Counted from the stretch's first letter, positions 10,879 to 23,159 are shown. The stretch: 64,000 nt of DNA from Tiliqua scincoides (GCF_035046505.1 NC_089830.1:15862315-15926314), one strand, 5' to 3'. The notes: generated from the letters alone by a model not told the origin. Numbers and translations: made by a program.

Positions 10879-12141
10879 CAGTGCTTCTCAACTAGTGGTA
10901 CTTCTCATACCACCAGTGGTACTTTGAGGTGGTGTCTGGTGGTGGTAGAAATGAGACCCCCCCCCCCCCGTCGCCCAGCAGCAAGACCAGCAATGCAGTG
11001 TGACAAGCAGTGGTAAGAAGCTCAGCTTGGCGGGCACAACTCCAGCGTGCCCTTTTTGCGTGCTCAAACAAGCCCTCTCCCTTCCGCCCTGAGCCTCTTA
11101 CCAGTGTTTGTTACATAAGAACAGCCCCACTGGCTCAGGCCATAGGCCCATCTAGTCCAGCTTCCTGTATCTCACAGCAGTGCACCAAATGCCCCAGGGA
11201 GCACACCAGATAACAAGAGACCTCATCCTGGTGCCCTCCCTTGCAGCTGGCATTCTGACATAGCCCATTTCTAAAATCAGGAGGTTGCGCATACACATCA
11301 TGGCTTGTACCCCATAATGGATTTTTCCTCCAGAAACTTGTCCAATCCACTTTTAAAGGCATCCAGGCCAGCCGCCATCACCACATCCTGTGGCAAAGAG
11401 TTCCACAGACCGACCACACGCTGAGTAAAGAAATATTTTCTTTTGTTCTAACCCTCCCAACACTCAATTTTAGTGGATGTCCCCTGGTTCTGGTGTTATG
11501 TGAGAATGTAAAGAGCATCTCCCTATCCACTCTGTCCATCCCCTGCATAATTTTGTATGTCTCAATCATGTCCCCCCTCAGGCGTCTCTTTTCTAGGCTG
11601 AAGAGGCCCAAACGCCATAGCCTTTCCTCATAAGGAAGGTGCCCCAGCCCCATAATCATCTTAGTCGCTCTCTTTTGCACCTTTTCCATTTCCACTATGT
11701 CTTTTTTGAGATGCGGCGACCAGAACTGGACACAATACTCCAGGTGTGACCTTACCATAGATTTGTACAACGGCATTATAATACTAGCTGTTTTGTTCTC
11801 AATACCTTTTCTAATGATCCCAAGCATAGAATTGGCCTTCTTCACTGCTGCCGCACATTGGGTCGTCACTTTCATCAACCTGTCCACCACCACCCCAAGA
11901 TCTCTCTCCTGATCTGTCACAGACAGCTCAGAACCCATCAGCCTATATCTAAAGTTTTGATTTTTTTGCCCCAATGTGCATGACTTTACACTTACTTACA
12001 TTGAAGCACGTTGTTGCATTGTGTCTGACCACCCAATCTGGAAGTCACTGGTGATGACATCAGTGGCTGTTACTTCCGGTGGTACTTTCAATAGGTGGAC
12101 CATGCAAAGTAGTATAGCGGTGCACACACATTGAGAAACGT
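10879..12141. mobile_element. MITE (CAGTGCTTCTCAACTAG ends) split by a CR1 insertion
   Basis: The left part 10879-11112 (GTGGTACTTTGAGGTGGT...CAGTGTTTGTT) and right part 12008-12141 (GACATCAGTGGCTGTTACTTCC...TTGAGAAACG) are the two halves of a MITE seen uninterrupted at about 31703-32055 and 62253-62587. The CR1 at 11113-12007 sits between them. Confidence 0.8.
11113..12007 (-). mobile_element. CR1 LINE, 5'-truncated, with reverse-transcriptase C-terminal region
   Basis: 3' end at the left (ACATAAGAACAGCCCCACTG on the plus strand); 5' truncation near 12007. The minus strand encodes a roughly 195-aa RT C-terminal segment containing SELSVTDQERDLGVVVD, NKTASIIMPLYKSMVRSHLE, YCVQFWSPHLKKDIVEMEK and LGHLPYEERLWRLGLFSLEK. 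Compared with the copy at 40.6 kb it is frameshifted near the end: after the GRVRT motif it no longer reads into LWNSLPQDVV. Young, given its similarity to that copy. Confidence 0.93.
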
Positions 12142-13004
12142 ACTATTTGCTTTTGTCAGCATCAGGAGGCTGCTTCCAGGAAGGAAAATCACAAGCGCTG
12201 TAATCTTCTACGTTCTTACCTGAGAGTAGGCTACATGTAAAACATTGGGACTTACTTCTGCGTCAAGCTGCATAGGCTTTAGGGCAATGATTTAGGGCAG
12301 GCCTTTTTCATCTCGCAGCACACTGGCAAGGCACTAAAATGGTCAAGGCACACCATCAGCTTTTTGATAATTGGCAAGGCACACTGTGCTGTCAATGGGG
12401 GCTCACATCCCCCAACGATCCTGTTGATAAATGACCCTCTCCCAAATTCCCGCAGCACACCTGGGGACCATTTTGTGGCACACCAGTGTGCCATGGCAAT
12501 GGTTGAAAATGGCTGCTTTAGGATTGGCCTGCAATCACCAGGTGTCAGCATCAGTTTCCAGGGGACTACTGAAAGCAAACCTGAAGATTTTATATTGGGG
12601 GGGGGGGAATATCTCCAGAAGATGCTTCAGTCAGAATTAACAATTCTAAGAGACTTGCACTGAGTCACTTTCCTTTTGTCTAGTGCATTTTTCCTTCCTT
12701 GCTTTTTGCACTGCAGTCTATGTCTATGGGGGCTGGTCAAGACTGTGCAGGATGTGGGGGGTTACCTGTTATAGACTCAAATAATTCTAGAGTTGGAAGG
12801 GACCTAAAAGGTCATCTAGTCCAACCCCCTGCCTGTAGCTGGAGATCCTTCTAGAACAGTGTTACTCAAACTGTGGGTCACAAACCAATTTCAGGTGGGT
12901 CCCCATTCATTTCAATATTTTATTTTTAATCTATTAGACTTGATGTGACTATGGTACGTGACTGCATTTGGGAAAATGTTAGGCCTGTACTTTTAATAAG
13001 CTAC

Positions 13005-13118
13005 TATGTATGTTCTTATGTACTATGTATGTACATATGTACTTATGTACTTATGTACTATGTACTTATGTACTTATGTACTATGTTCTTATGTATGTCC
13101 TGTACTATGTATGTTCTT
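13005..13118. repeat. Microsatellite of TATGTACT-type units
   Basis: Imperfect tandem ATGTACTTATGTACT / CTATGTATGT words. The seed word CTATGTATGTTCTT is part of the host MITE and is also the target duplication of the adjacent LINE. Confidence 0.8.
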
Positions 13119-14017
13119 CAGGCTGACAATCAGCCTGAAGAAAACACAGGTCATGGTTCAGGATGTGGACTCACCTCCCTGCATTACAATCTCTGAGCAT
13201 GAACTGGAGGTTGTCCATGACTTTGTGTACCTTGGCTCAACGATCTCCGACACTCATTCTCTCGATACCGAGCTAAACAAGCGCATCGGTAAAGCAGCTA
13301 CCACGTTTTCCAGACTCACAAAGAGAGTCTGGTCCAACAAGAAGCTGACGGAACATACCAAGATCCAGGTCTACAGAGCTTGTGTCCTGAGTACACTTCT
13401 GTACTGCAGCGAGTCATGGACTCTTCGCTCACAACAGGAGAGGAAATTGAGCGCTTTCCACATGCGCTGCCTCCGACGCATCCTCGGCATCACCTGGCAG
13501 GACAAAGTTCCAAACAACACAGTCCTGGAACGTGCTGGAATCCCTAGCATGTATTCACTGCTGAAACAGAGACGCCTGCGTTGGCTTGGTCATGTCGTGA
13601 GAATGGATGATGGCCGGATCCCAAAGGATCTCCTCTATGGAGAACTCGTGCAAGGAAAGCGCCCTACAGGTAGACCACAGCTGCGATACAAGGACATCTG
13701 CAAGAGGGATCTGAAGGCCTTAGGGATGGACCTCAACAAGTGGGAGACCCTGGCCTCTGAGCGGCCCGCTTGGAGGCAGGCTGTGTAGCATGGCCTTTCC
13801 CAGTTTGAAGAGACACTTTGCCAACAGTCTGAGGCTAAGAGGCAAAGAAGGAAGGCCCATAGCCAGGGAGACAGACCAGGGACAGACTGCACTTGCTCCC
13901 GGTGTGGAAGGGATTGTCACTCCCGGATTGGCCTTTTCAGCCACACTAGACGCTGTGCCAGAACCACCTTTCAGAGCGCGATACCATAGTCTTTCAAGAC
14001 TGAAGGTTGCCAATACG
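13119..14017 (+). mobile_element. LINE copy (a) with 14-bp target duplication; RT C-terminus and zinc-knuckle tail
   Basis: Flanked by CTATGTATGTTCTT at 13105-13118 and 14018-14031. It encodes a 3'-terminal ORF2 segment: HDFVYLGSTISDTHSLDTEL, GKAATTFSRLTKRVWSNKKL, HMRCLRRILGITWQDKVPNN, RWLGHVVRMDDGRIPKDLL, KRPTGRPQLRYKDICKRDL. In this copy a TAG follows WRQAV; further on another frame keeps the CSRCGRDCHSRIGL-type Cys/His knuckle. The 3' end reads GACTGAAGGTTGCCAA. It is a non-LTR element; I do not assign the clade. Confidence 0.88.
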
Positions 14018-15244
14018 CTATGTATGTTCTTTTAACAATGCTACTAAATGGGACTTACTCCTGGGTAAGTGTGGATAGGATTGCAGCCTAGGATTGTTAA
14101 AAATTTTCCAGCTTGACAATGTCACTTCTGGAAGTAAGTCCCACTGAACTCAATGAGACTTCTGAGTAGACATGCACAGGATTGTGCAATATTTCTGAGA
14201 CTTAACTGTTAACAAGCAGTGGTAAGAAGTACAGTTTGGTGGGCACAGGTAAGTACATGCTACATAACTAACTACTGTTAAAAATAATAATAATACATGC
14301 TATTATGCACGTACATTAAGGATTGCAGCTTTAATAAGATTCCCATCTTATGAAGTTTCATGGGAGCAAGTTCAATTAAACACAGTGGGAATAACCTCCG
14401 AGTACAGAAACTCCCCTCTTCAAGAACTTTCAAGATGCAAATATGTGTGGCCATAGGTCCATAGATGGTGTGAGCACCCATGCCCATGTGCAAGACCACA
14501 GAATATAATACTGTACTGTAGGTATACTGTTAATGTCTTTATTTTCATATTTCACATGTTCACTTCTGATAGCGATGCAAGATTTAAGAACAAAACATCT
14601 TACAGACATCTGGAACTCAAGTGTGATAATGAATTTGCCACATTAATGAGATTGCCACATGAGAACCTACTTGTATGTGCCATTGCTAGGATAGGCATGA
14701 TTGGCTTTGATGCATGCAGGTTCTCTCTTGTTGCACCTAGCTTGTGGAACTCCCTACAACAAGAGGCCGTCACCTCCCACTGCCAGCATTTCTTGGGAAA
14801 AATCACAGAATGTTTGAGCTGGAAGGGACCTTAGAGGTCATCTCATCCAACCTCCTGGCTCAAATGCAGGCAGCTGTTAGTTCGCTGTTTTCCCTCTCTG
14901 CTTGACAACCTCCAAGGCTCACTAAAACCCTTTTTGTCCCCCCATTTCATATGGTTTAGTTATGCTCTTTGTATTTTTTCCTGGTCTTTTTTTTCTAATT
15001 CATTGTTTTTATTTGAAATCTGCATACTAGTAAGAAACCATTGCAGCCCTAAATGCTCTGACTTCACTTGGCCTTAGGTGTGCCAAACATTGCCTGGGAT
15101 TAGGCTGGAAGCTTAATCAAATGCTGCAGGTTTATTCAGAGTAGCTGGGTCCATTCCAGCTTGCCAAAGCAGCTGTATAGTTGCATTTTTCTTATTAAAG
15201 GTTAGCAGTCCTGAAAATGAGAATTTGTAGCACAGCAACTGAAC

Positions 15245-15733
15245 ATGTTGGAATCCCTAGCATGTATGCACTGCTGAAAGAGAGACGCCTGCGTTGGCTC
15301 GGTCATGTTGTGAGAATGGATGATGGCCGGATCCCAAAGGATCTCCTCTATGGAGAACTCGTGCAAGGAAAGCGCCCTACAGGTAGACCACAGCTGCGAT
15401 ACAAGGACATCTGCAAGAGGGATCTGAAGGCCTTAGGAGTGGACCTCAACAAGTGGGAAACCCTGGCCTCTGAGCGGCCCGCTTGGAGGCAGGCTGTGCA
15501 GCATGGCCTTTCCCAGTTTGAAGAGACGCTTGGCCAACAGTCTGAGGCTGAGGCAAAGAAGGAAGGCCCATAGCCAGGGAGACAGACCAGGGACATACTG
15601 CACTTGCTCCCAGTGTGGAAGGAATTGTCACTCCCGAATCGGCCTTTTCAGCCACACTAGATGCTGTCCCAGAACCACCATTTAGAGCGCAATACCAGAG
15701 TCTTTCAAGACTGAAGGTTGACAACAACAACAA
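15245..15733 (+). mobile_element. LINE copy (b), short 5'-truncated insertion
   Basis: Same LINE as 13119-14017, starting at the GIPSMYALLKERRLRWLGH segment. Flanking duplication CAACTGAAC at 15236-15244 and 15734-15742. The 3' end is ACTGAAGGTTGACAACAACA, with a short (AAC)n tail. It reads unbroken past WRQAVQHGLSQFEETLGQQS, then shifts frame before the Cys/His knuckle. Confidence 0.9.
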
Positions 15734-16747
15734 CAACTGAACTGAGGGTGTAAAAGAAATCTTTTACTATGCTTCTGTTCACCCTTGTGTTCTAGGGTCT
15801 CTTTAGAGCCTGCCACTTTCCATACTGGCACTAGTGGCTTACCATAAAACACACACACTGTAGGAGTCCATCGTATTTCTCTTTAATGAACAACGATTCT
15901 AACAATGCAATCCTATGCATGTGTACTCAGAAGAAAACCTTAGTTCAAGGGGTGTATTTCCAGGTAAATTGCAAGATTACAGGTAAATGTATAGGGTTAT
16001 AACCTAAAGATCCCTAAACTTTTGGCTAGTATTGCTTTTCTGCTGGATGGGAAAAGATCAATTATAGAAAATACACTGTATGGCCATTTTGCACATAAGA
16101 ACGTTCCCAATACAATAGGGCAGTGGTTCCCAAAGTTTTTCGACTGGTGGTTCCCATGATGTACTGGGCTCCCCATTAGGCTGGCCTAATTAGGCTGGCG
16201 GTTCCCATTGATGTACTGGGCTGGCCATGGCTCCCCATTAGGGCTACAATCTTATACATTATACAGGGAAGCAAGTTTTTTGAAATTCTTTGGCTCCCCG
16301 CTGAGCCACAAAAACCATTTACAAGTACAGGGCTGCAAACCGACCATCGCAGCTGTATTGTCAGCAAGACCCAGTTCAGCAGGAACATGGCAGATGGGTG
16401 GAGAAGACAGAGGGCTACACCGAAGAACATCACTGGGCTCAGGTCACTCAAAAAGTACTGATGGACCAAATGTGGCTCACAAGGCCCCCCCCCCCCCAAT
16501 TCTAAGGCTGCCAGTTACTTCTGCATGATGATCCACAAATTGAAGGTGCAAACCTGCTGGGAGCAGGGTGCCATGAAGCTGGTGGCCGGGCACCTAGTCC
16601 ATGCCTTCCATCTGGTTAGCCACTGCCAATCCTGCCTTTGCACTTGTTGGTAATTGATGCACATGCCAAGGGCAGGCAGCACTGCTTCTCTCTCTGCCAA
16701 GGATACAACAGTATCCTACCTTCCTCTGGAAGTGAGCTCCCCTCCCT

Positions 16748-16755
16748 CGCGCGCG

Positions 16756-16790
<35 letters not shown>
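16748..16790. repeat. (CG)n-(CA)n microsatellite
   Basis: An alternating CG run of about 17 bp followed directly by about 26 bp of CA repeat. Alternating purine-pyrimidine of this type can adopt Z-DNA. Confidence 0.97.
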
Positions 16791-16794
<4 letters not shown>

Positions 16795-18116
16795 ATCAAC
16801 CATGTTTTGAATCAGGAGTCCTTTGATAATCTTAAAAAACATTTATTTCAACATAAACATTTGACTACAGCCCACTTCATCAGCTGCATCCAATAAAGCA
16901 GATCACAGAAACTTTGTCCCAAGACACATTTGTCCCAAGATGCCACCAGATTGTTTTTTACTGCACCAACTGCCAACAACTAGCACCTCAAACACAACCC
17001 ACTCATTCCGTTTCAAGCCTCCGACACATATTTTGATTTTCTTATTATTTCAGAACTGGCATTTGGTTGGCAGGTGCCCAACAGCACTACCACGCCAGAA
17101 GATAGCTGTGTGGCCCTTGTGCTTATGCAAGTTTTGCAGCTGATTGAGCACAGCAGCATGAATGGCAGAGCAGCTTACTTATGGTTAGCTTCAGGAGTCA
17201 GACCCTAGCTCTAGGAAAACCATACCTTACACCAGTAAAAATAGCCAGCATTGTGGGTACTAGATAGGGTAACAAAAAATGGCACAGCCAGCTGTCAGCT
17301 GAAGGTCTCTTGTGATACTTGTAAGATACTTGTGTTAGATGCATCTTCAAAATTCACTAGGATTTACATTCCTGTGTGCTTTTGATCTCAGTGCAACTTC
17401 AGGAACATGCAAACATCATGGAGAAGTTTGTGTACTTGAGGAGGCTCCGATTCCAATCAGTTATGAAGTTCACTGAGTGACCTTAAGCTAATGGTGCAAG
17501 GATAAATGTAGACCACTCTAGACTTCCTTAGAGGAAGCATGAAAAAATGTAATAAAATCAATACATTACTTCACACTGAAGGAATTCCCCACCCCCACTA
17601 TAAATAGATGGTCAAGATCCTGTTTGGCTTCCAAGGATTACACAGGTCTGGAAAAAAAAATTTTTGGACAGCTGTTTTGGTTTTGTTGACTGATTCTTAC
17701 GTTTTTTGGTGCGCTGAATCCAAAAACGATAGCAGTTTTGTCCTGGCACATCAGGTTTTTGAACAAACGGGTGGTCATCATTTTAAAAAATCTCTTAACG
17801 CAAATATTTTATTTACATGAAAAATATTAACTCATTTGCACAGGTGACAACAAAATTAACACCACACTCAAGTAGATTGCTTGTGAAATTGTTTTTTTTA
17901 AACTCTAAACTTCTTTTTGAGCTTTTCCTCTTGTAGGTGGCTTCCGTCAGATCCCTATACAACATCCAGCAGTAGTCAGCCATCATCGTTACACTCCATT
18001 TCCCTTGATACCTTCTTTCCATTTCTTGTATATCTTGATGGAAACGTTCTCCCTGCTCTTCACTCCCTGCTCCCAAATTTTCAGGAAAATAGTCAAGGTG
18101 TGAGTTGACTGAGTTG

Positions 18117-18202
18117 ACTCAAAAAGAAGCATGGGTTGCCTTTACTGTGGTCATAAATAACTTTATGACCACAGTAAAGGCAACCCACGCTTCTTTTTGA
18201 GT
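18117..18202. repeat. Near-perfect 41-bp inverted repeat (hairpin), loop TAAC
   Basis: Arms 18117-18157 and 18162-18202 pair with one mismatch around a 4-base loop. One arm is the normal sequence of the transposon-related gene; the other is an inverted copy of it. Confidence 0.95.
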
Positions 18203-18955
18203 TGGAGTCATTAAACTGATGAAGTCTTTGTCGGATATGAGTTTTCTAATATCCAGGCCAACAAAAAAACCCTCTTTCAGTTTTGCCTCTGTTAAAACCT
18301 GGAAACTTGGATCCCAAGTACTTGAAGCATTCGCTATCTTTGGGAAGTGCCTTAACAAATTGCTTCATTAATCCTAATTTTATATGGAGTGGTGGTAATA
18401 AAACCTTCTCAGGGGGTACCAATGTATCTCTGAGAACATTCTTTTCACCAACAACTAGACTTCTTGGTGGCCACTTTTTTTGCTTCCAGTGATTTTGTCT
18501 CTACTGTCGCATAAACATAGAAAACAAGGGTATTTGGTGTACCCAGCCTGTTGTTCCAGCAGCATACACAATACTTTTAAATCCCCACATACCAACCAGT
18601 TTTGGTTTTGATAACCCACTTTCTTGAGTACCAACTCCGAGTTCTCATAAGTCTCCTTCAAGTACACCGAATGAGCAACAGGAATGGATGCATAACGGCC
18701 ACCATTGTGAAGTAAAACTGCTTTTAAGCTTCTTTTGGAAGAGTCAATGAAAAGCCTCCATTCAGAAGAATCATACTGAATGTGCAACTGAGCCATCAAC
18801 CCCTCTAAATCAGAGCAAAACACCAAATTGCCCTCATGAAAAAAGACAGAAAGTCTTTTTCCCCCCGATGTCTGTACCATGCAAAAGATGTACCTTCCAT
18901 CAACAAATTTTTGCTTTTAAGTCTAGACCCAAGTAATTCAGCAGATTGCTTAGGT

Positions 18956-21900
18956 CAGGGGTGCTCACACTTTTTTGGCTGGAGAGCTACTTTGAAACCC
19001 AGCAAGGACCGGAGATCTACCAGAGATTTTTACAATGTTCGCGCCATCATAACATATAACATTTATGTGTACAATGTATGTTGGTGTACCTTGCATAACC
19101 GCATGAGCCAATATTGCACAACACAACATAATTAACTATAAACATTTTTTGTAATTACTTGAGTTTACTTTGATGACTTGCACTGAAGTGAATCAGCCAA
19201 GGATGCATAGTCTGGACAGTAGCTGCTGACAGCCAGCCTCAAGCACACTTCCAAATGTTCATCAGTCATGGTGGAACGGTACTTGGACTTAATGATCTTC
19301 ATGTAGGAAAAGGCTGACTCACATAAATAAGTGGAGCCGAATAATGCAGTGAAGGAGGTAGCACATTTCCTCATGTTGGGGTACTTTGCCTCTGTGAGTA
19401 AGTACCAGAACTGTCCATGAGCTCTTGACTTCAGCTCAATGTCGGCTTGAAGAGCCAAAATCTCATCTTCCACTCAAGAAGAGTTGAGGTGAAACAGTGT
19501 TGCAATTTTTGATGCGAGTGAATCAACCTCAGCATCTTCCCGAAAAGGATAGCACATGAATGTAGCGATTGGCTCGAGCAAAGAAAAGTCTTGAAAGCGT
19601 TTGTCAAACTCTGACAGACAATTGTCAATCTGCTCCGTGTAGCGTGCACTGTCAAGTTGCACACAGGTCTTCCCTTGCGTCTCCAGCTCTGATGCCAGGT
19701 TCTGGAAATTTGACAAATCATGGCGCTGCAGCTTTGAGGAGAGATGTTGCAGCTTTCGTTTGAAAGCATAAACTGAGCTGATCATATTGATCACTGTTTT
19801 GTCTTTTCCTTGCAGCTCTAGATTAAGGTCATTCAACATGTTTGTCAGATCGGTTAAAAATGCCAACTCTTAACAGCCACTGACCGTCATTTAGTTGCTT
19901 GTATTCTGCATGTCCAGTTACACAGAAAAACTCCTTAATCTCTGGACAGAGATCTCGAAACCTTTGCAGGAATTTCCCTCGACTAAGCCATCTCACATCA
20001 GTATGTAGCAACAACTCAGAGTGGTCGCAGTCAGCCTTCTCCAGATGTGCACAGAATAACCGTCTTTGAAGAGATCTGGCCCGAACAGAACAGGCGATCT
20101 TCGTTGCCACATCCATGATCTCTTTCATGTTGAGCATTTTAGCGCATAATGCTTGTTGGTGGATTATGCAATGGTAATTCAAGAAGTCTGGGAAAGCATC
20201 GTCCTCCTTGCACTTGGCAATAAATCCATTCACGTGGTCAACCATTGCGGGTGCTCCATCCGTGGTGACAGACACCAATTTGTATACTGGGAGCTGAGTT
20301 TTCTCAATAAAGTTTTTAAACGACTGAAAAATGTACTCTCCTCATGTGTGTTCTTTCATGGGAAGTACCGTCAATAGCTCCTCTTTTGCAGTGAGATCAC
20401 TGAACACCAAACGTATGAAAATGCACATCTGGGCTGTGTCACTCACGTCAGTAGATTCGCCCAACTGCAGTGAGAAACACAATCTCCGATGTCCTTCCAC
20501 ATTTGCTGCGTTACATCCTCAGCCATGGCTTCACAGCGCCGTGTAACTGTACTTCTTGACAGCTGCAGAGCTTTGATTGAAGATAATATTACTGCCTTAT
20601 TTTTAAAGTCCTGGAACAATGCGTCAGCTGCTTCAACGAATGCCTCTTTTACCATCTCTCCGTCTTGGAAGGACTTCTTGTTATTAACGATGATGTGACT
20701 CACCCGGAACGACGCTTCGGTGGCAGCTTTCGCTTTTGAACTATGTTGTGTGAAAAATGTCTGCCGTCCGGGTGACTGGGATTTTAGTTCATTCACCTTT
20801 CTCTTTCTCAGCTCGCTTTTCAGCGGGAAGTCGGTGTCATATTGTCCATGAACAGTCCGAAAATGCCGCTCCACATTTCCCTTCTTTGGTGTTGAGATGG
20901 TACACTGGAAGATGAGGCAAACGCACTTAGAAAATGACATTGTGAAAAAAAGTCCACCTCCCATTCCGTATGAAAGTGATACGTTTTTGTCTTCTCACTT
21001 GGTTCAGCAACCCCACTCATTTTTGATGGTCATAAGCTTTCTTTAGTTTAAAAGAAAAAAGCGAGTGCTTAAAATTGGACAGGGCACAGACATTTCCAGG
21101 GAACTTACATTTTCCTATCTCACCCACTCTCACTGCCTGGGTGGGATGAGGCAGCAGCTACTGCTGCAAGCTATACACAAGGCTCAGGAATGCATGCATT
21201 TCTGGTGCCACATTTGGGAGGAAAGTGGCCTGCTCCAGCAGCTCTTTGGCTTGTGGATCTGCTTACCATGAAGGAGCATGTAGAAGCTCAGGGACTCAGT
21301 TGCAAAACTACAGCTGCTGCAGGAATCAAAATTGGTACTCTTGCCATCCTAGTGTGAGCCTAAATACAATGATGCTAAATTTTCTGCAATGATCTCCTAT
21401 CTTTAAAAGATTTTAGAGACTTAGGAGTGGGATTTGGTTTTCTGTATTACTGGATCTAGCTGCGCACACCGCACAGGCAGGAAGACCTGGGCTCCAAAGA
21501 CTGTTCTGGCTGTCACCATGGCCCCCCCCTGCCCTGTTTTGCCCTCCTCCCCCTTTGAGAAGGGACCCAAAAGAAACTCTGTGCCCCCTGATAAAATTCC
21601 TCTCTGAGGCCCTGTGCGAAAAAACCACAGGACAGTCGGTTTGGCAGAGGAAAGCAAAGGGTCTTTCTGCCTGGCACCCAATGCAGAGTTGGGCAGGATC
21701 CTTTTGCAAGCCCTGTTGCACTTAAGATTAGCTTTGCAAGCGGAAAGCGCAGTCCTGTGCCGTTTCCAGAGAAGCAAATAGCACTGATTGCAGTGTCACT
21801 CAGGGTCCAACCCTATGCTTGTCTACTCAGAAGTAAGCGCCATTATAGTCACTGGGGCTTACTCCCAGGTAAGTGTGGATAGGATTGCAGTCCCAGTGGG

Positions 21901-22459
21901 ACTTCTGAGTAAACACAGGCATAGAATCGGGCTGAGCAAACACAGCCGGTGCGGGGCTCCCAAGTGGTGGCTCTGTTTTTGCACCTGGATCGGGGCCAGC
22001 AAGGCTTTCCCGCCGCAGCGCTCGCTGATCCCCTCTCCCTTCCCCGGATCAGTTTGCAGTGAGAAGAAGGTCGGGTCTTACTGTGCTCTGCAGGCCCGCG
22101 CACAGTAAAATGCAGCGGGGGTGCAAGATGCTGGGCAGCGCAGTGGGTCGCTCCAGCGAGTTTGGGCACCAAGACTGGAATCTGGAGGGCTGGCACTGCC
22201 CAGCCCCACTCTCAAGGTGCAGCAGCAGCTGCAGGGGAGGGAGCCAAAAGAATCCTCCCGCGCCCCTAAGTCAAAACAGACGGGCATGCGCTGATGTTGC
22301 AGCATCCCTATGTCAATCAAGTGACAGGATGGATTATAGACTAGAGTCTAGCTAGCGGCTCGTATGACTCATTGTCATACGAGCATATTAACAGTTTGGA
22401 GAGACAGGGCTCCACGATCGACTCATTTTGTCTCGCGATCAACATATTGAGTACCCTGG
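18956..22459 (-). mobile_element. hAT transposon (GTF2IRD2/Charlie8-like transposase), 3.5 kb
   Basis: Boundaries: GCTTAGGT at 18948-18955 is repeated exactly at 22460-22467; ends CAGGGGTGCTCACAC and ATTGAGTACCCTGG. Minus-strand transposase pieces in order: BED-type finger remnant (GNVERHFRTVHGQYDTDFPL) at 20964-20443; catalytic-region block VSVTTDGAPAMVDHVNGF with CKEDDAFPDFLNYHCIIHQ at 20278-19829; NMLNDLNLELQGKDKTVINM at 19866-19474; hAT dimerisation block YLCESAFSYMKIIKSKYRS at 19473-19165. One expected zinc-binding Cys is Phe (VCLIFQ). The blocks are in different frames with stops between them, so it is inactive. Known relative: the family behind mammalian GTF2IRD2. 20.97-22.4 kb holds its non-coding 5' part plus a squamate short repeat. 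Confidence 0.88.
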
Positions 22460-22919
22460 GCTTAGGTAGATCTAGGTCTCTCACCAAATCATTGAGTTCC
22501 TCTTGCGAGAAAAGTTTTGGTTCGTCAACTTCAACATCTGAAGAACTTGATCCATCTTCAAGCTGAGGTACAGTTCCATTCTCGTCAGGACAATTGACTT
22601 CATCCACGTTTGTAGGAGGGTCAGGCACAGGGATATCTGGACCATGAGGAATGGGACAAATAGCAGAAGGAAGATTGGGATACGTGATGGTGCACTTCCA
22701 CTTTGAATTGTACCCCTTCACATCACAGGAACAGAAGTAACAATCATCACTATGATTCTTTGGCTCGCGCCACATCATAGGAATTCCAAATCGAAAAGCT
22801 TTTATCTTGCCTTTTGACCAATTACGAATTCTGCCTGGCCAAGTATTCACTACCTAAAGCAGATGTAACATACAGACAGAACACCATGGAAAGGGGGAAG
22901 GAATTGTCTGGACAAATAC

Positions 22920-22983
22920 CTGGCCTTTGCAATGTGCTGAAATCATAGCCTGACATCTTCAGAATCTAGCCCAGCCTTCAAAG
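22920..22983 (-). ncRNA. SNHG3: SNHG3 candidate exon 4
   Basis: A long T-rich tract and TACATATTGCAG acceptor, then 64 nt, then a CCAG|GTATTTG donor-like site at 22919. It is downstream of U17 copy 1. It may instead be part of a terminal exon. Confidence 0.5.
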
Positions 22984-23159
22984 CTGCAATATGTAAGAGA
23001 AGAAAAAAAAAATCAGTACCTTAACACTGGCACACTAGCAAAACACTGGCAGTTTATCCAATATGAAAGTAAACTACTACTGAAAGTAATCTGTCTCAAG
23101 TTCTTAACATAGGAGGAAGGCATTAAACTGTGCATGTAAGCAAAATATTCAGGGATGCA

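Larger units (their letters stand above)
12857..14125. mobile_element. hAT-type MITE family A, interrupted by microsatellite and LINE
   Basis: Left half 12857-13010 (CAGTGTTACTCAAACTGTGG...) and right half from 14032 (TTAACAATGCTACTAAATGG...) match the intact family-A copies. Between them are a (TGTACTTA)-type microsatellite (about 13005-13118) and the LINE at 13119-14017. Confidence 0.8.
10681..22859. other. SNHG3-RCC1 intergenic interval: transposon-filled
   Basis: Beyond the elements listed separately it holds CR1 tails at about 12775-12850 and 14803-14880, a hAT-like MITE at about 12293-12522, a MITE fragment at 16118-16330 (CAGTGGTTCCCAAAG), and unassigned sequence at 16860-17600 and 14200-14800. 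I found no host exon here. Confidence 0.5.
17600..22859 (-). mobile_element. Broken transposon-related gene (repetitive REPKNHSDDCYFC family), split by a hAT insertion
   Basis: A multi-copy protein family that I recall from aphids, Hydra and vertebrates; superfamily not assigned. Recognisable pieces: an N-terminal block within 22468-22859 (REPKNHSDDCYFC; YPNLPSAICPIPHGPD; SQEELNDLVRDLDLPK), a middle block at about 18455-18947 (SEWRLFIDSSKRSLKAVLLH; VCGDLKVLCMLLEQQAGYTK), and C-terminal blocks at about 18119-18358 (AKLKEGFFVGLDIRKL) and 17880-18076 (EEQGERFHQDIQEMERRYQG). It is a fossil with several breaks besides the 3.5-kb hAT insertion, so it predates that insertion. It lies just downstream of the last SNHG3 exon candidate. 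Confidence 0.75.

Noticed and set aside
23018-23019. Extra SNHG3 donor at AAG|GTACTG
   Set aside because: The intron to the next acceptor at 22984 would be only about 35 nt, too short for vertebrate splicing.
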